Virus record (IMG/VR): IMGVR_UViG_3300044631_000551
Location: 20,439 to 84,438 of that record
Strand: one strand, 5' to 3'
Origin: a virus
Length of the DNA: 64,000 bases
The notes below the pieces were generated by a model. It was given only the letters and a program-made list of their open reading frames with translations. It did no database searches and was not told the origin of the DNA. Made by a program: the position numbers and the translations under genes. Below, in pieces: positions 29,222-36,292 of the stretch (its first letter is position 1; each line of letters begins with the position of its first letter).

Positions 29222-29804
29222 TGTCAAATCGACTATCAATTATCTCTTTCATCTTAGCTTTGTCGAATTCTAAGAACGGTGTGTACTTTTTGATGAGAAG
29301 TTTGGTTTCTTTCCACGTTGGGTCATACTCGCTGATGTTTTTATCCCAGTAGGGAACAAAGTTGAGTACAGTATTCATAATACAAAGAGAATCCAAGCTA
29401 AACTCCTTTAGGAGATACAACCTGAGTAGATACGGATGATTGCCACCATCCATAACTAGGTTGTCATCCAACTCATCCTTCAAATTGGACAACTCTGACT
29501 TGAAGTTGTACGAAAGTGATTCCTTCCGCTTCTTCCATGCCAGATAGGTTTCCTCGCCAGATGAATCGATAATATCACCGATCCATGCTTTAGTACCGCG
29601 AGAGGAAATGTTTGCCAACAAATACTCGAACGGCTCTGGTTTCTTGGAAAGTTTCATGAAGAAATACTTATCTCGGCGAACCTCGAATGTATCTTCCTTC
29701 AAATTCATTTTACCACCATAGCGGTGATAGTCATAACTCGGTGAAGAGAAATGAGTCTTGAGTGCTAGATAGGTGCTGTAACATTCAAACGGTGTCACTC
29801 TCAT
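29217..29804 (-). CDS. 59: Helicase loader gp59-like (195 aa)
   Basis: MRVTPFECYSTYLALKTHF, then VRRDKYFFMKLSKK, GTKAWIGDIID and YLAWKKRKESLSYNFKSEL match T4 gp59 (217 aa), which loads the gp41 helicase onto gp32-coated DNA. I chose the ATG at 29804 because it overlaps the upstream stop as ATGA and has GGTGGG upstream; the frame extends to 29837 without better support. gp32, its partner, is the next gene downstream. Confidence 0.88.
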   Translation of the reverse strand: MRVTPFECYSTYLALKTHFSSPSYDYHRYGGKMNLKEDTFEVRRDKYFFMKLSKKPEPFEYLLANISSRGTKAWIGDIIDSSGEETYLAWKKRKESLSYNFKSELSNLKDELDDNLVMDGGNHPYLLRLYLLKEFSLDSLCIMNTVLNFVPYWDKNISEYDPTWKETKLLIKKYTPFLEFDKAKMKEIIDSRFDI

Positions 29805-30346
29805 GCCCACCACACTGGCACTTGTCGTTTCTTCCAACTAGCCATGCGCTGTTTATCACCGATGTAATAGTTGCGATAGGATTTTACAGAGTCACCTTTG
29901 ACTTTGTATTTGTCTGGCATCGCAGGTGTAGGTTGAGTGAATGGTTTGGTTGCAATGTTTTCTGGGATGCAGTTTACAAGCCATTTGACAAGTCCGATTT
30001 CCTCGCACTTGTGTACCTTACCATAGCGGTGAGTGTATTCCTTACACAACTCGACGAGCAGATAAGCGAGCCACTGATAGTTGGCTTTGCTCTCTCGCGC
30101 CCAGATAGCGGAAGGATGATTGATATGTGTGGCTTTGTAAAGCAAACTGTCACCAGCGAAACTGTTGTCTAGCTTCCAGCGTTTGATACGTCGTCCGCTG
30201 GAATCATCAACATACTGTTGCCCATCTAGGACACGATGCGCCGTGGAAAGCAGTTGCGAATACTCAAGAATCATCTTGACAACATGCTTGTCCACGTGCA
30301 TTTCGGCACACGTTTTAGGTTCTAGGTGAAGCGCAAATATATTCAT
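29801..30346 (-). CDS. Conserved phage protein, MNIFALHLEP family (181 aa)
   Basis: The N-terminus MNIFALHLEPKTCAEMHVDK followed by HVVKMILEYSQLLSTAHRVL is a common but unnamed family in aquatic phages; I recall sequences of the type DKHVVKMILE with no firm function. Conserved-looking residues include HINHPSAIWARES near residue 75 and KSYRNYYIGDK near the C-terminus. The first base of the ATG coincides with the predicted +1 of the promoter just upstream, so the mRNA may be leaderless. It overlaps gp59 by 4 bases. Confidence 0.75.
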   Translation of the reverse strand: MNIFALHLEPKTCAEMHVDKHVVKMILEYSQLLSTAHRVLDGQQYVDDSSGRRIKRWKLDNSFAGDSLLYKATHINHPSAIWARESKANYQWLAYLLVELCKEYTHRYGKVHKCEEIGLVKWLVNCIPENIATKPFTQPTPAMPDKYKVKGDSVKSYRNYYIGDKQRMASWKKRQVPVWWA

Positions 30347-30352
30347 AATGAT

Positions 30353-30381
30353 ATTATACCCTAAAATGTGTTGTTAGTAAA
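30353..30381 (-). promoter_or_regulatory. Early-type promoter TTTACT-N17-TATAAT
   Basis: Minus-strand TTTACT (30381-30376) and TATAAT (30358-30353) are separated by 17 bases, preceded by GGG at the -10 upstream edge. Expected +1 is 30346, the A of the downstream start codon. Confidence 0.8.
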
Positions 30382-30382
30382 A

Positions 30383-31036
30383 TTATGCTTCTTTCTTTTT
30401 GCGTGATACTGGCTTCTTCGTCTTCGGAGTATGGATGGTTCCGATGATGTTATCAACGCAACCAAGAGTAAGTGCTTCCTCGGACGACATATAGAAGTCG
30501 TGACGCATGTTGTAGATTTCTTCTAATTTCTCAGGAGTAATCTTAGTTTGACGAAGAGTAATATCTTCGATGCGATCTTGTAAGCGCGATGCTTCCAAGA
30601 ATTCTGTTTCTACTTCTTTCAGTGTACCGATGATACCAGTCGAAACTTGGTGGTACATGTGAGTAGAATCAGCATAGCAAGAACGAACATGACCGCTAAT
30701 AGCAATCAGAAAGCCACAGCTCATAGCTGTACCAGTCACGATTGTATGAATCGGTGTGCTACATTCACGCATGATTGACAACAGACCGAAGCACTGGTAG
30801 ACCATACCACCATAGCTGTCAATGTAAATGTTAATGGGACGTGGTGAATATTCAAGATTGTGAAGCGCATACAGCTTCTTGATATATTTGTCATGCTTCT
30901 CGATAGCAAGAATACTTTCGGTTAGAGCAGCGATGCTGTCTTGGTCGACCTGCTTTGTAAAGAATAGGTCACGCTTCTTCGGTTGCGGTAGACTTACTTC
31001 TTCACTCGAATCAATAACAGTTGTTTCTTCGCTCAT
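30383..31036 (-). CDS. clpP: ClpP-like serine protease (217 aa)
   Basis: The ClpP fold is visible from residue 60 on: INIYIDSYGGMVYQCFGL, then nucleophile Ser106 in GTAMSCGFLIA, His129 in MYHQVSTG and Asp180 in MRHDFYMSSEEALTLG, followed by VDNII. All three catalytic residues are kept. The N-terminal 20 residues and the Lys-rich C-terminus are extra. In phages ClpP homologues may process head or other proteins; the scaffold protease role is not shown here because capsid genes are outside the window. AAAGGAA precedes the ATG. Confidence 0.9.
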   Translation of the reverse strand: MSEETTVIDSSEEVSLPQPKKRDLFFTKQVDQDSIAALTESILAIEKHDKYIKKLYALHNLEYSPRPINIYIDSYGGMVYQCFGLLSIMRECSTPIHTIVTGTAMSCGFLIAISGHVRSCYADSTHMYHQVSTGIIGTLKEVETEFLEASRLQDRIEDITLRQTKITPEKLEEIYNMRHDFYMSSEEALTLGCVDNIIGTIHTPKTKKPVSRKKKEA

Positions 31037-31051
31037 AATATATTCCTTTAA

Positions 31052-31288
31052 TTATAATGGTAATTTTGCAGTTCTTTCCAACAAATTCATATCTCGACAT
31101 TCAGCTTCTAATTTCGATTTAATCACGTCAGACTTTTTGACCAAGTTCCCAATTGCTGTTGGTTCCATGTCATTCTCTTCGCAGAAAGAGAGGATGGCTT
31201 CGAGATAGCCCATCCCCATTTTTACTTTGCTTTCTACTGCCATAGCAAATGTATTGGCATCAAATTTCTTTTCAAGTTTATCTAGCAT
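31052..31288 (-). CDS. 33: Late transcription coactivator gp33-like (78 aa)
   Basis: MGYLEAILSFCEENDMEPTA and KSKLEAECRDMNLL align with the T4 gp33 core (SYLEATTAFLEEN... and KIQSEAIDENLL). gp33 bridges RNA polymerase and the sliding clamp to activate late promoters. The protein is shorter than T4 gp33 (112 aa). Several TATAAATA late promoters in this window agree with this assignment. Its start overlaps the SleB gene stop by 11 bases, so it is translated from the SleB mRNA. Confidence 0.82.
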   Translation of the reverse strand: MLDKLEKKFDANTFAMAVESKVKMGMGYLEAILSFCEENDMEPTAIGNLVKKSDVIKSKLEAECRDMNLLERTAKLPL

Positions 31289-31808
31289 AGAAAATGTGCG
31301 CTCCTACTTTTGCTACGCGCTTCTTTTTGTAAGACCATTTCGGTTTTACAGATGTATTGTGGAAGTACATAACACGTTTGTTTAATGTACCGTTTTCATA
31401 TCGTTCGATGATTTCTTGAACGACATCCCTAGTTTGTTTGTTGATGTGGTGCGGTTTTACTTTGCGAACATTAGTAAATTGCGCTTTTTGGTATGCTACA
31501 CCACAAATTGTTTTTGGATAGTATTTACTATTCGCGCGATTGAAGACTGTCGCTCCGACGAGAATAGCACCCTGTGCTTTGTTACCTCTGGTTTCATTAT
31601 AGATTACTGCCTCTAAACAGGCAATGTCACTCTTGGATAACGCTTTGATTGGTTTAGATTTGACTGGGTTAGTAATTGGAAAGTTTGGTGTTAATTCTTG
31701 AAACAGTTTGTCATTATCTAAAAGTTTTGCATCAGCACTTCGTTGATTTATTACAGTCAGACTTGCTAGTACAACAGCAAGGATAACCGATTTCTTCATA
31801 AAAGTCAT
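31278..31808 (-). CDS. Secreted SleB-type cell-wall hydrolase (176 aa)
   Basis: A signal peptide spans residues 5-27 (KKSVILAVVLASLTVINQRSADA). The mature part has the SleB hydrolase signature: CLEAVIYNETRGNKAQGAIL with the predicted catalytic Glu in YNETRG, AQGAILVGATVFNRANSKYY, and the C-terminal MYFHNTSVKPKW segment typical of the family. It would act in the periplasm on peptidoglycan. A late promoter lies 30 bases upstream, so it may support lysis alongside the GH19 endolysin. ATG at 31808 (MTFMKK) or 31799 (MKK) are both possible starts. Confidence 0.88.
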   Translation of the reverse strand: MTFMKKSVILAVVLASLTVINQRSADAKLLDNDKLFQELTPNFPITNPVKSKPIKALSKSDIACLEAVIYNETRGNKAQGAILVGATVFNRANSKYYPKTICGVAYQKAQFTNVRKVKPHHINKQTRDVVQEIIERYENGTLNKRVMYFHNTSVKPKWSYKKKRVAKVGAHIFYAR

Positions 31809-31838
31809 CGCATTTCCTTTTTTGGTTGGACGAGAAAT

Positions 31839-31846
31839 TATTTATA
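31839..31846 (-). promoter_or_regulatory. T4-type late promoter for SleB-gp33
   Basis: Perfect minus-strand TATAAATA 31 bases upstream of the SleB start, between the HTH gene terminator and the SleB gene. Confidence 0.82.
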
Positions 31847-31851
31847 GGAAA

Positions 31852-31871
31852 GGGGGAGTTTGACCTCCCCC
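31852..31871 (-). terminator. Rho-independent terminator after the HTH gene
   Basis: GGGGGAG and CTCCCCC arms form a 7-bp G:C-rich stem with a 6-base loop, followed on the minus strand by a short TTTCC tract. It separates the early HTH gene from the late SleB promoter. Confidence 0.75.
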
Positions 31872-31893
31872 ATTTCTTAACAACTATTAAGTA

Positions 31894-32157
31894 TTAGTTG
31901 CGGGTAAACAGCGTAGAACCGCCAGCGTTGTAAGCAGCAGCAATCATGCGACGGCTTGGGGTGCCAAGACGATAGGTGGTTTTGCCATTGCTATCAGTGT
32001 TGGTGTAAACAGCATAGCCTTCCGAACGAAGTTGACGGATGACTTCAGAAGCCGAAGTGACTTTGTAGCTGTTGGTGATTTGGGCGGTCGTCAGAGTCTT
32101 GCCGTTTTTCAGGGCATTCAGGACGGTTTCTTTCTGCGAGTTAGTATTCTTACTCAT
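31894..32157 (-). CDS. Small winged-helix/HTH protein (87 aa)
   Basis: LKNGKTLTTAQITNSYKVTS followed by ASEVIRQLRSEGYAVYTNT is a winged-helix pattern, then the wing GKTTYRLGTPSRRM. The C-terminus AAAYNAGGSTLF is seen in small cyanophage proteins of the same type. It probably binds DNA. It has its own strong early promoter, a 5-prime stem-loop in the leader, GAGGAAA as SD and a terminator, so it is an isolated and probably abundant early product. The target is unknown; the repeat arrays at early promoters are possible sites. Confidence 0.75.
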   Translation of the reverse strand: MSKNTNSQKETVLNALKNGKTLTTAQITNSYKVTSASEVIRQLRSEGYAVYTNTDSNGKTTYRLGTPSRRMIAAAYNAGGSTLFTRN

Positions 32158-32191
32158 TGTGTTTCCTCATTATATTAAACATAGATGTAAT

Positions 32192-32207
32192 ACTGGCTTT
32201 TACCAGT
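32192..32207 (-). promoter_or_regulatory. 5-prime mRNA stem-loop of the HTH gene
   Basis: On the minus strand ACTGG-TAAAAG-CCAGT sits at the expected transcription start (about 32207). Such terminal hairpins can protect mRNA from 5-prime decay. It could also be an operator. Confidence 0.5.
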
Positions 32208-32213
32208 TCAATT

Positions 32214-32242
32214 ATTATACCCTATTTGGGGTTCAAAGTAAA
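32214..32242 (-). promoter_or_regulatory. Early-type promoter TTTACT-N17-TATAAT for the HTH gene
   Basis: Minus-strand TTTACT (32242-32237) and TATAAT (32219-32214) with a 17-base spacer, preceded by AATAGGG at the -10 edge, as in the other early promoters of this genome. Confidence 0.85.
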
Positions 32243-32293
32243 ATAATGGTAAACCGAGCCAGTCGGGGTCGGTCACAAAATAGACCTCGGCTG

Positions 32294-32374
32294 CAAGCCC
32301 TTGATTTATAAGGAGTTTTTAGGGGTGGTTTTCAGTCCACTTAAACGAAAAAACCTAATAAAATCAATGACTTA
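32294..32374. repeat. Early-promoter repeat copies, one in each orientation
   Basis: At 32361-32374 the plus strand reads AAATCAATGACTTA, the inverse of the repeat core AAGTCATTGATTTT. At about 32295-32320 an opposite-orientation copy reads AAGCCCTTGATTTATAAGG followed by AGTTTTT. The rest of 32243-32427 holds no ORF. Related arrays lie at 39411, 59093, 63174 and 63696. Confidence 0.65.
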
Positions 32375-32427
32375 GGTCAAAAAGTCGCAAACATTAGGGT
32401 AAAACAGGGGTCAGGGTCGGGTTCAGG

Positions 32428-32907
32428 TCAAAATACGCTTTGCAGGGTCGTTCCCATATTGTATGCTTTGCCATAATCAATCACTAATCCTTTTTCGCGT
32501 CCATGCGCGTCAATTTCCCAAGGGCGATCCCAGTAGTGCATTTCCCACTCATATCGCTTTCCTAGCCATTTGCAGATTTCGTTGTTTGTGCTTGGGAGTT
32601 GGCGGAGTTCGCGTTTCGCATATTGCTTGATATGCACCATTTCGTGAGCGAGAGTTCTAAGGTAGTTTACCAGAAGGATATCGTCTGGTGCGAAAATCTG
32701 AATGTGGTATTTCTTTGGTGGATCTTCTTCATCCGTCCATACACAATCAGCGAGATCGGTGACGTCATGAACATACGGATGATGCTCTATTTTTACAGAG
32801 AGAGTTTTTGATAGTTCGTCTTTGAAGAACTTCTTCGCGAAGAACTTACAGAATTGTTTAGCGTGCAACCTTTGCTCTTCTGTACCACCCTTAATAGTGA
32901 TTCTCAT
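32428..32907 (-). CDS. SprT-like zinc metallopeptidase (159 aa)
   Basis: Residues 83-95 contain LAHEMVHIKQYAK with an HExxH zinc site (His88, Glu89, His92), and residues 125-140 (YWDRPWEIDAHGRE) supply a likely third ligand Glu. This arrangement is typical of small phage and bacterial SprT/DUF45-like peptidases. No signal peptide is seen, so it acts in the cytoplasm. It overlaps the PD-(D/E)XK nuclease gene by 17 bases. The substrate is unknown; SprT-type proteases often handle DNA-protein crosslinks. Confidence 0.8.
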   Translation of the reverse strand: MRITIKGGTEEQRLHAKQFCKFFAKKFFKDELSKTLSVKIEHHPYVHDVTDLADCVWTDEEDPPKKYHIQIFAPDDILLVNYLRTLAHEMVHIKQYAKRELRQLPSTNNEICKWLGKRYEWEMHYWDRPWEIDAHGREKGLVIDYGKAYNMGTTLQSVF

Positions 32908-33577
32908 TTCGGAACTGTTCCCTTAGATCTTTAAGCTGGTTGATGTGTTCGTCAACATAGGCATGATATACGTGGGTCTTTCCTGTTTCTTCTGTGGCAA
33001 TAAAGATTAAAACATGGTCGATTTTCATACCAGTTCTTTCTTCCCACATTTTAGCATAACCAGCACCTTGGCAAAAGTAGTTGGTTATTTGTTCCTTGGA
33101 CTTTTCTTTACGAGAAGTCTTCCAGTCCATTACTGCATATTTAGCCATATACTTCCCTATACAGTCAACCGTGCCAGCGACTTCTAATTCGTCTGACCAT
33201 AGTCTGGCTTCTACTGCTAGGATTTCTTCCAAGCCCATGTCAATTTTCTCTTTGAGAGTATTGAACATTTGTATTGCGTCGGGCATGGCTTTTTGTGCTA
33301 CATTAGCAAAGCCCTCTATATCGTCGAGGATATAGTGTTCTGCTAATGTATGCATCGATGTACCACGGCTGGATGCCATACGCGATACACGATTTGCTTC
33401 AGCTTCACCTACTCTGGCTCGCCACGCTTTAATTCCTTCGCGTCCGAGCAAACCAGTAACACCAGTCAACGAGGGATAGTTTTTCCCCGACGGTGTTTTA
33501 TAGGTGCGCTTACCATCTTCATTAACCTGCATAATCTGCGGGATAACGAACTCATCAATTCTATTTTTGAACATCAC
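32891..33577 (-). CDS. PD-(D/E)XK nuclease, Cas4/RecB-like (228 aa)
   Basis: SSRGTSMHTLAEHYI near residue 72 carries the His that begins the Cas4/RecB-like nuclease domain. VEARLWSDELEVAGTVDCIG supplies the Glu and Asp, and YAVMDWKTSRKEKS gives the D-x-K of motif III. T4-like marine phages often encode such an exonuclease, thought to act in recombination or host DNA degradation. No Fe-S cysteines of Cas4 are visible. The start overlaps the YkgJ-type gene by 4 bases. Confidence 0.85.
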   Translation of the reverse strand: MMFKNRIDEFVIPQIMQVNEDGKRTYKTPSGKNYPSLTGVTGLLGREGIKAWRARVGEAEANRVSRMASSRGTSMHTLAEHYILDDIEGFANVAQKAMPDAIQMFNTLKEKIDMGLEEILAVEARLWSDELEVAGTVDCIGKYMAKYAVMDWKTSRKEKSKEQITNYFCQGAGYAKMWEERTGMKIDHVLIFIATEETGKTHVYHAYVDEHINQLKDLREQFRNENHY

Positions 33578-33996
33578 TTCTTCTTTGGTCCGTAGAACCC
33601 ATTTTGCATATCTTGAACAAAGCGGTTTGCTTCTTCAGTTTTCAATTGTCTTGCTTCTCTTACTGAAGCAACACCCAAGTCTTCCTTTGCTTTCTTTACA
33701 CGCTCAACTTTTTTCATGGCTTGTTCTGGTGTAATCTCATTTCGGAGAACACGCTTCAACAAAGCACACTTGTAACCAGAACAGGTCTTTGGTCTTGTTT
33801 CGTAGATAGAGCAACTTCCGTTCACGTGCGCGGGACAAGGTTGAAGGAAGAAGTGTTTATCCTCTTCCTCCTTGTACTTGGTTTCCGCACCGAGGAATAT
33901 CATCTGTACTAATTCGTGGTCGTGCGCCACTACGTTGCCGAACATTGTTCCGTCGCAACACATACCACACGCTACACAAAGGTCAGACGGTGTCAT
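33574..33996 (-). CDS. YkgJ-type Cys-rich metal-cluster protein (140 aa)
   Basis: The N-terminal motif C7-x2-C10-x2-C13-C14 (CVACGMCCDGTMF) plus the later CPAHVNGSCSIYETRPKTC is the YkgJ (CxxCx..CC) family, believed to bind zinc or an Fe-S cluster. The C-terminal half is a basic helix. Biochemical function is unknown for the family. It overlaps both neighbours by 4 bases (ATGA) and is part of an operon with the periplasmic protein upstream and the nuclease downstream. Confidence 0.8.
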   Translation of the reverse strand: MTPSDLCVACGMCCDGTMFGNVVAHDHELVQMIFLGAETKYKEEEDKHFFLQPCPAHVNGSCSIYETRPKTCSGYKCALLKRVLRNEITPEQAMKKVERVKKAKEDLGVASVREARQLKTEEANRFVQDMQNGFYGPKKK

Positions 33997-34460
33997 ACTT
34001 TAGTTGTAAAGTAGCATTGACCGACACGAGCAATAGCTTGCTTCATGTCATCAAGTTCAAAGCCAAACACGAAGTCATCATAATTTCCAACTGCATAAAC
34101 TTTCATTGCGCTAGAATTAACGATGATGTCTAGGTTTTCTACTGAGCCTTCGAGTTCCACAATTACGGTGCTCGAGTCGCGCGAATAAACCATAACTGGA
34201 ATGCGGATCCCGTCAAAGTCAGCTTCAGCTGTGCTCTCGAATGGGTTTTCTTTACTGGCTTTGATATTCCACTTTGCGTTGATTGCGGAAAGATAGAGTT
34301 TATCGTCAAACCAACCAAATCGTGTTTCGCCGATATTACCATTGCCCCAATCAATTCCGTTTCTTGCGATACAGAACTCTGAGCTGGGAACCATCTCCCA
34401 ATCCGCTGCGACGGACTGGGAGGATACTGCAAGCATTGCTGCTAATAAAATCTTTTTCAT
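33993..34460 (-). CDS. Exported protein of unknown function (155 aa)
   Basis: Residues 1-19 (MKKILLAAMLAVSSQSVAA) are a clean signal peptide with an A-x-A cleavage site. The mature protein is small, beta-rich and has two Cys (FCIARNG and GQCYFTTK) that could form a disulfide in the periplasm. I do not recognise the family. The SD GGAATA precedes the ATG. An exported early protein might act in superinfection exclusion, but nothing in the sequence shows it. Confidence 0.65.
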   Translation of the reverse strand: MKKILLAAMLAVSSQSVAADWEMVPSSEFCIARNGIDWGNGNIGETRFGWFDDKLYLSAINAKWNIKASKENPFESTAEADFDGIRIPVMVYSRDSSTVIVELEGSVENLDIIVNSSAMKVYAVGNYDDFVFGFELDDMKQAIARVGQCYFTTKV

Positions 34461-34466
34461 ATATTC

Positions 34467-35171
34467 CTATGCCAGACCCATCTCCGTCTTAGTGACAATA
34501 TAATCGCGAACCAAACCAGATCGTACGATATCGGTTTCTAAAAACTCAATGTGGTCAAATTTTTTCATTTTATCTAAGATACTCATGAAGTCATGAATAC
34601 CGCTCTTTTCTTTTGCATTCTTTAAGTCAGTTTGGCGGAAGTCACCGCAAAAGACAATCTTTGTCCCTTCGCCTACACGAGTGATAACTGAGTCAAGTTC
34701 CGCGAACGAAAGGTTCTGAATCTCATCTACAATCACTACTGCATTGTCAATAGTCAAACCACGAATGAACGAGGTTGACATGAATTCTATTACATTTTTA
34801 CTCTTGAGAATATCATAAGCATCACCGCGACTTAGCAGGTTGTTTACGATTTCTCGATAGGGTTGCTCATAAACTCTTAGTTTTTCATCCAATGTTCCTG
34901 GCATAAAGCCAACGTCGCGTGTTGCCACTGCGCTTCTAACAATATAGATCTTTTTGAATGTACCATATTCCAACATTTCCTTTAACGCAAGATATAACGA
35001 AATAAATGTTTTACCTGTACCAGCTATTCCGTGGAGAAGTAAGTGATTATCATAGAAAGAACGAAACACTATATTCTGCGTTTCTGTCATAGGATTTATC
35101 TCTCTTAACTCTAAGCCCAAACTATTAATCTTTACCACTTTCTTAGCTGCTGTTTTGGCGGTTCTTTTCAT
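34467..35171 (-). CDS. phoH: PhoH-family ATPase (234 aa)
   Basis: Walker A GIAGTGKT (residues 48-55) and Walker B VVIVDE (145-150) with VFCGDFRQTDL as sensor-like motif identify the PhoH P-loop ATPase. The SAVATRDVGFMPGTLDEKL block is highly typical of phage PhoH. The gene is common in marine phages of many hosts, and its role (RNA metabolism or nucleotide use) is unresolved. The N-terminal 20 residues are Lys-rich. It stands 7 bases upstream of the exported protein gene. Confidence 0.94.
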   Translation of the reverse strand: MKRTAKTAAKKVVKINSLGLELREINPMTETQNIVFRSFYDNHLLLHGIAGTGKTFISLYLALKEMLEYGTFKKIYIVRSAVATRDVGFMPGTLDEKLRVYEQPYREIVNNLLSRGDAYDILKSKNVIEFMSTSFIRGLTIDNAVVIVDEIQNLSFAELDSVITRVGEGTKIVFCGDFRQTDLKNAKEKSGIHDFMSILDKMKKFDHIEFLETDIVRSGLVRDYIVTKTEMGLA

Positions 35172-35204
35172 TGAAGATCCTTGTTGTGTTTGTTTATGGA
35201 TTCA

Positions 35205-35432
35205 TCACCAATCGTTTATAGTGTTCCCCCTGTGTTTGGATTTAATCTTTTGTAGAACTTCGCGGAAACCAGCGTCTGGTTTCTTAGCGTCGTTATAGCT
35301 AAATGTTGTTGGCGTTTCATGCCATTGTATGACGTGCGGATTCTCCGAGAGGAATGTTTCCATCTCGGAGATCTTCATAAACTTTTCGAAGACTTCTTCA
35401 GTTTCGGTGTTTTTGAGATTGTACAGTGGCAT
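35205..35432 (-). CDS. Small conserved phage protein (75 aa)
   Basis: The start MPLYNLKNTETEEVFEKFM resembles FmdB-like N-termini, but the zinc-ribbon cysteines are missing. The C-terminal GFREVLQKIKSKHRGNTI is a pattern that I remember from small cyanomyophage proteins of unknown function. It overlaps the upstream membrane protein gene by 35 bases. No function can be given. Confidence 0.6.
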   Translation of the reverse strand: MPLYNLKNTETEEVFEKFMKISEMETFLSENPHVIQWHETPTTFSYNDAKKPDAGFREVLQKIKSKHRGNTINDW

Positions 35433-35658
35433 CTTTAATCTGCTCTATAAAGTGATCAATTAACTCATTATTAAGTGCTGGAAGAATCTGTTTTGCTTGT
35501 GTGCGCGTCAGCGTTTTCTCATGTATGAGCTGAGAAAGAACTACGCTTCCGCCACAAATAGCACCCCTGATAAAGCCAGCGGTCTTACCTTGTCGGTGCA
35601 TGTACCAGCCATAGCAACCAAGAATTACCAAAATACCTGCGAATGTTATCATTTCCAT
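35398..35658 (-). CDS. Small membrane protein (86 aa)
   Basis: Residues 3-18 (MITFAGILVILGCYGWYM) form one membrane segment, followed by a Gly-rich hydrophobic stretch (GFIRGAICGGSVVLSQLI) and a soluble helical C-terminus. The ATG lies inside the end of the upstream 57-aa gene, indicating coupled translation. The family is not recognised. Confidence 0.6.
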   Translation of the reverse strand: MEMITFAGILVILGCYGWYMHRQGKTAGFIRGAICGGSVVLSQLIHEKTLTRTQAKQILPALNNELIDHFIEQIKDATVQSQKHRN

Positions 35659-35822
35659 CGATAATCCTCTTCGTCATCAAACTCATCTTCGGTATATTCC
35701 AGCAGATGGTCGAGATCGTTAGACCTAAGTGCATTTTTGAGATTACGTTCTTTGCGCTCAGGACGTTTTGGTTTTTTGATGTTGTCTTCCCTTTCGTGAA
35801 AAGACGTTCGTTTTATAGTCAT
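35649..35822 (-). CDS. Small charged protein (57 aa)
   Basis: The start ATG overlaps the DUF6433-like gene stop (ATGA) and the end overlaps the next start. The product has a basic half (FHEREDNIKKPKRPERKERN) and a strongly acidic C-terminus (YTEDEFDDEEDYRWK). The tight coupling on both sides supports a real gene. The function is unknown; such bipolar small proteins are frequent in early phage operons. Confidence 0.7.
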   Translation of the reverse strand: MTIKRTSFHEREDNIKKPKRPERKERNLKNALRSNDLDHLLEYTEDEFDDEEDYRWK

Positions 35823-36292
35823 ACAGCTTGTGTCTTAGCTTCTTTTTCAGCTTTAGCATTATCTTCTGCAACTTGCTTGGGAAACAATTGCGGATATGCC
35901 TTCCTAGCAACATGAGCCGACATCGGTTTCCACGGTGTACGATGCTCCTTCATAGCAAGGATTAATTTTGCGTCCTCGGGATGTAATCCTTCGAGATATT
36001 GAATGAATAGTTGTTCGCGACGAATCCTAGCAACGTTGTTTCCAGGAAGGAAAAGATACATCTTCTTCCACTCTGAATACAAACGCTCTTCTAAATCAGA
36101 AGATTGTTCTTGAGTCGCTGGTTTGTAGGGAGGTTCGCCGTCTGGAAGATCCATATTGATATCTTCGTCGAACATAACTTTAAGGACACCTTGCAGGACT
36201 ACACTATCATGTTTGTGTAAGTGTTCTACTCGGGATTGTACATCGGGAAGCGCAGCAGCTTCCTCGAGAATTTGGGAGATGCGTTTCATCAT
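35819..36292 (-). CDS. DUF6433-like conserved phage protein (157 aa)
   Basis: The region LYSEWKKMYLFLPGNNVARI followed by RREQLFIQYLEGLHPEDAKL and MKEHRTPW matches a family found next to RNase H in cyanomyophages and pelagiphages that I recall as DUF6433. The C-terminus is Ala/Lys/Glu-rich. It may take part in replication because of its partners, but no motif shows an activity. The start overlaps the RNase H stop. Confidence 0.7.
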   Translation of the reverse strand: MMKRISQILEEAAALPDVQSRVEHLHKHDSVVLQGVLKVMFDEDINMDLPDGEPPYKPATQEQSSDLEERLYSEWKKMYLFLPGNNVARIRREQLFIQYLEGLHPEDAKLILAMKEHRTPWKPMSAHVARKAYPQLFPKQVAEDNAKAEKEAKTQAV

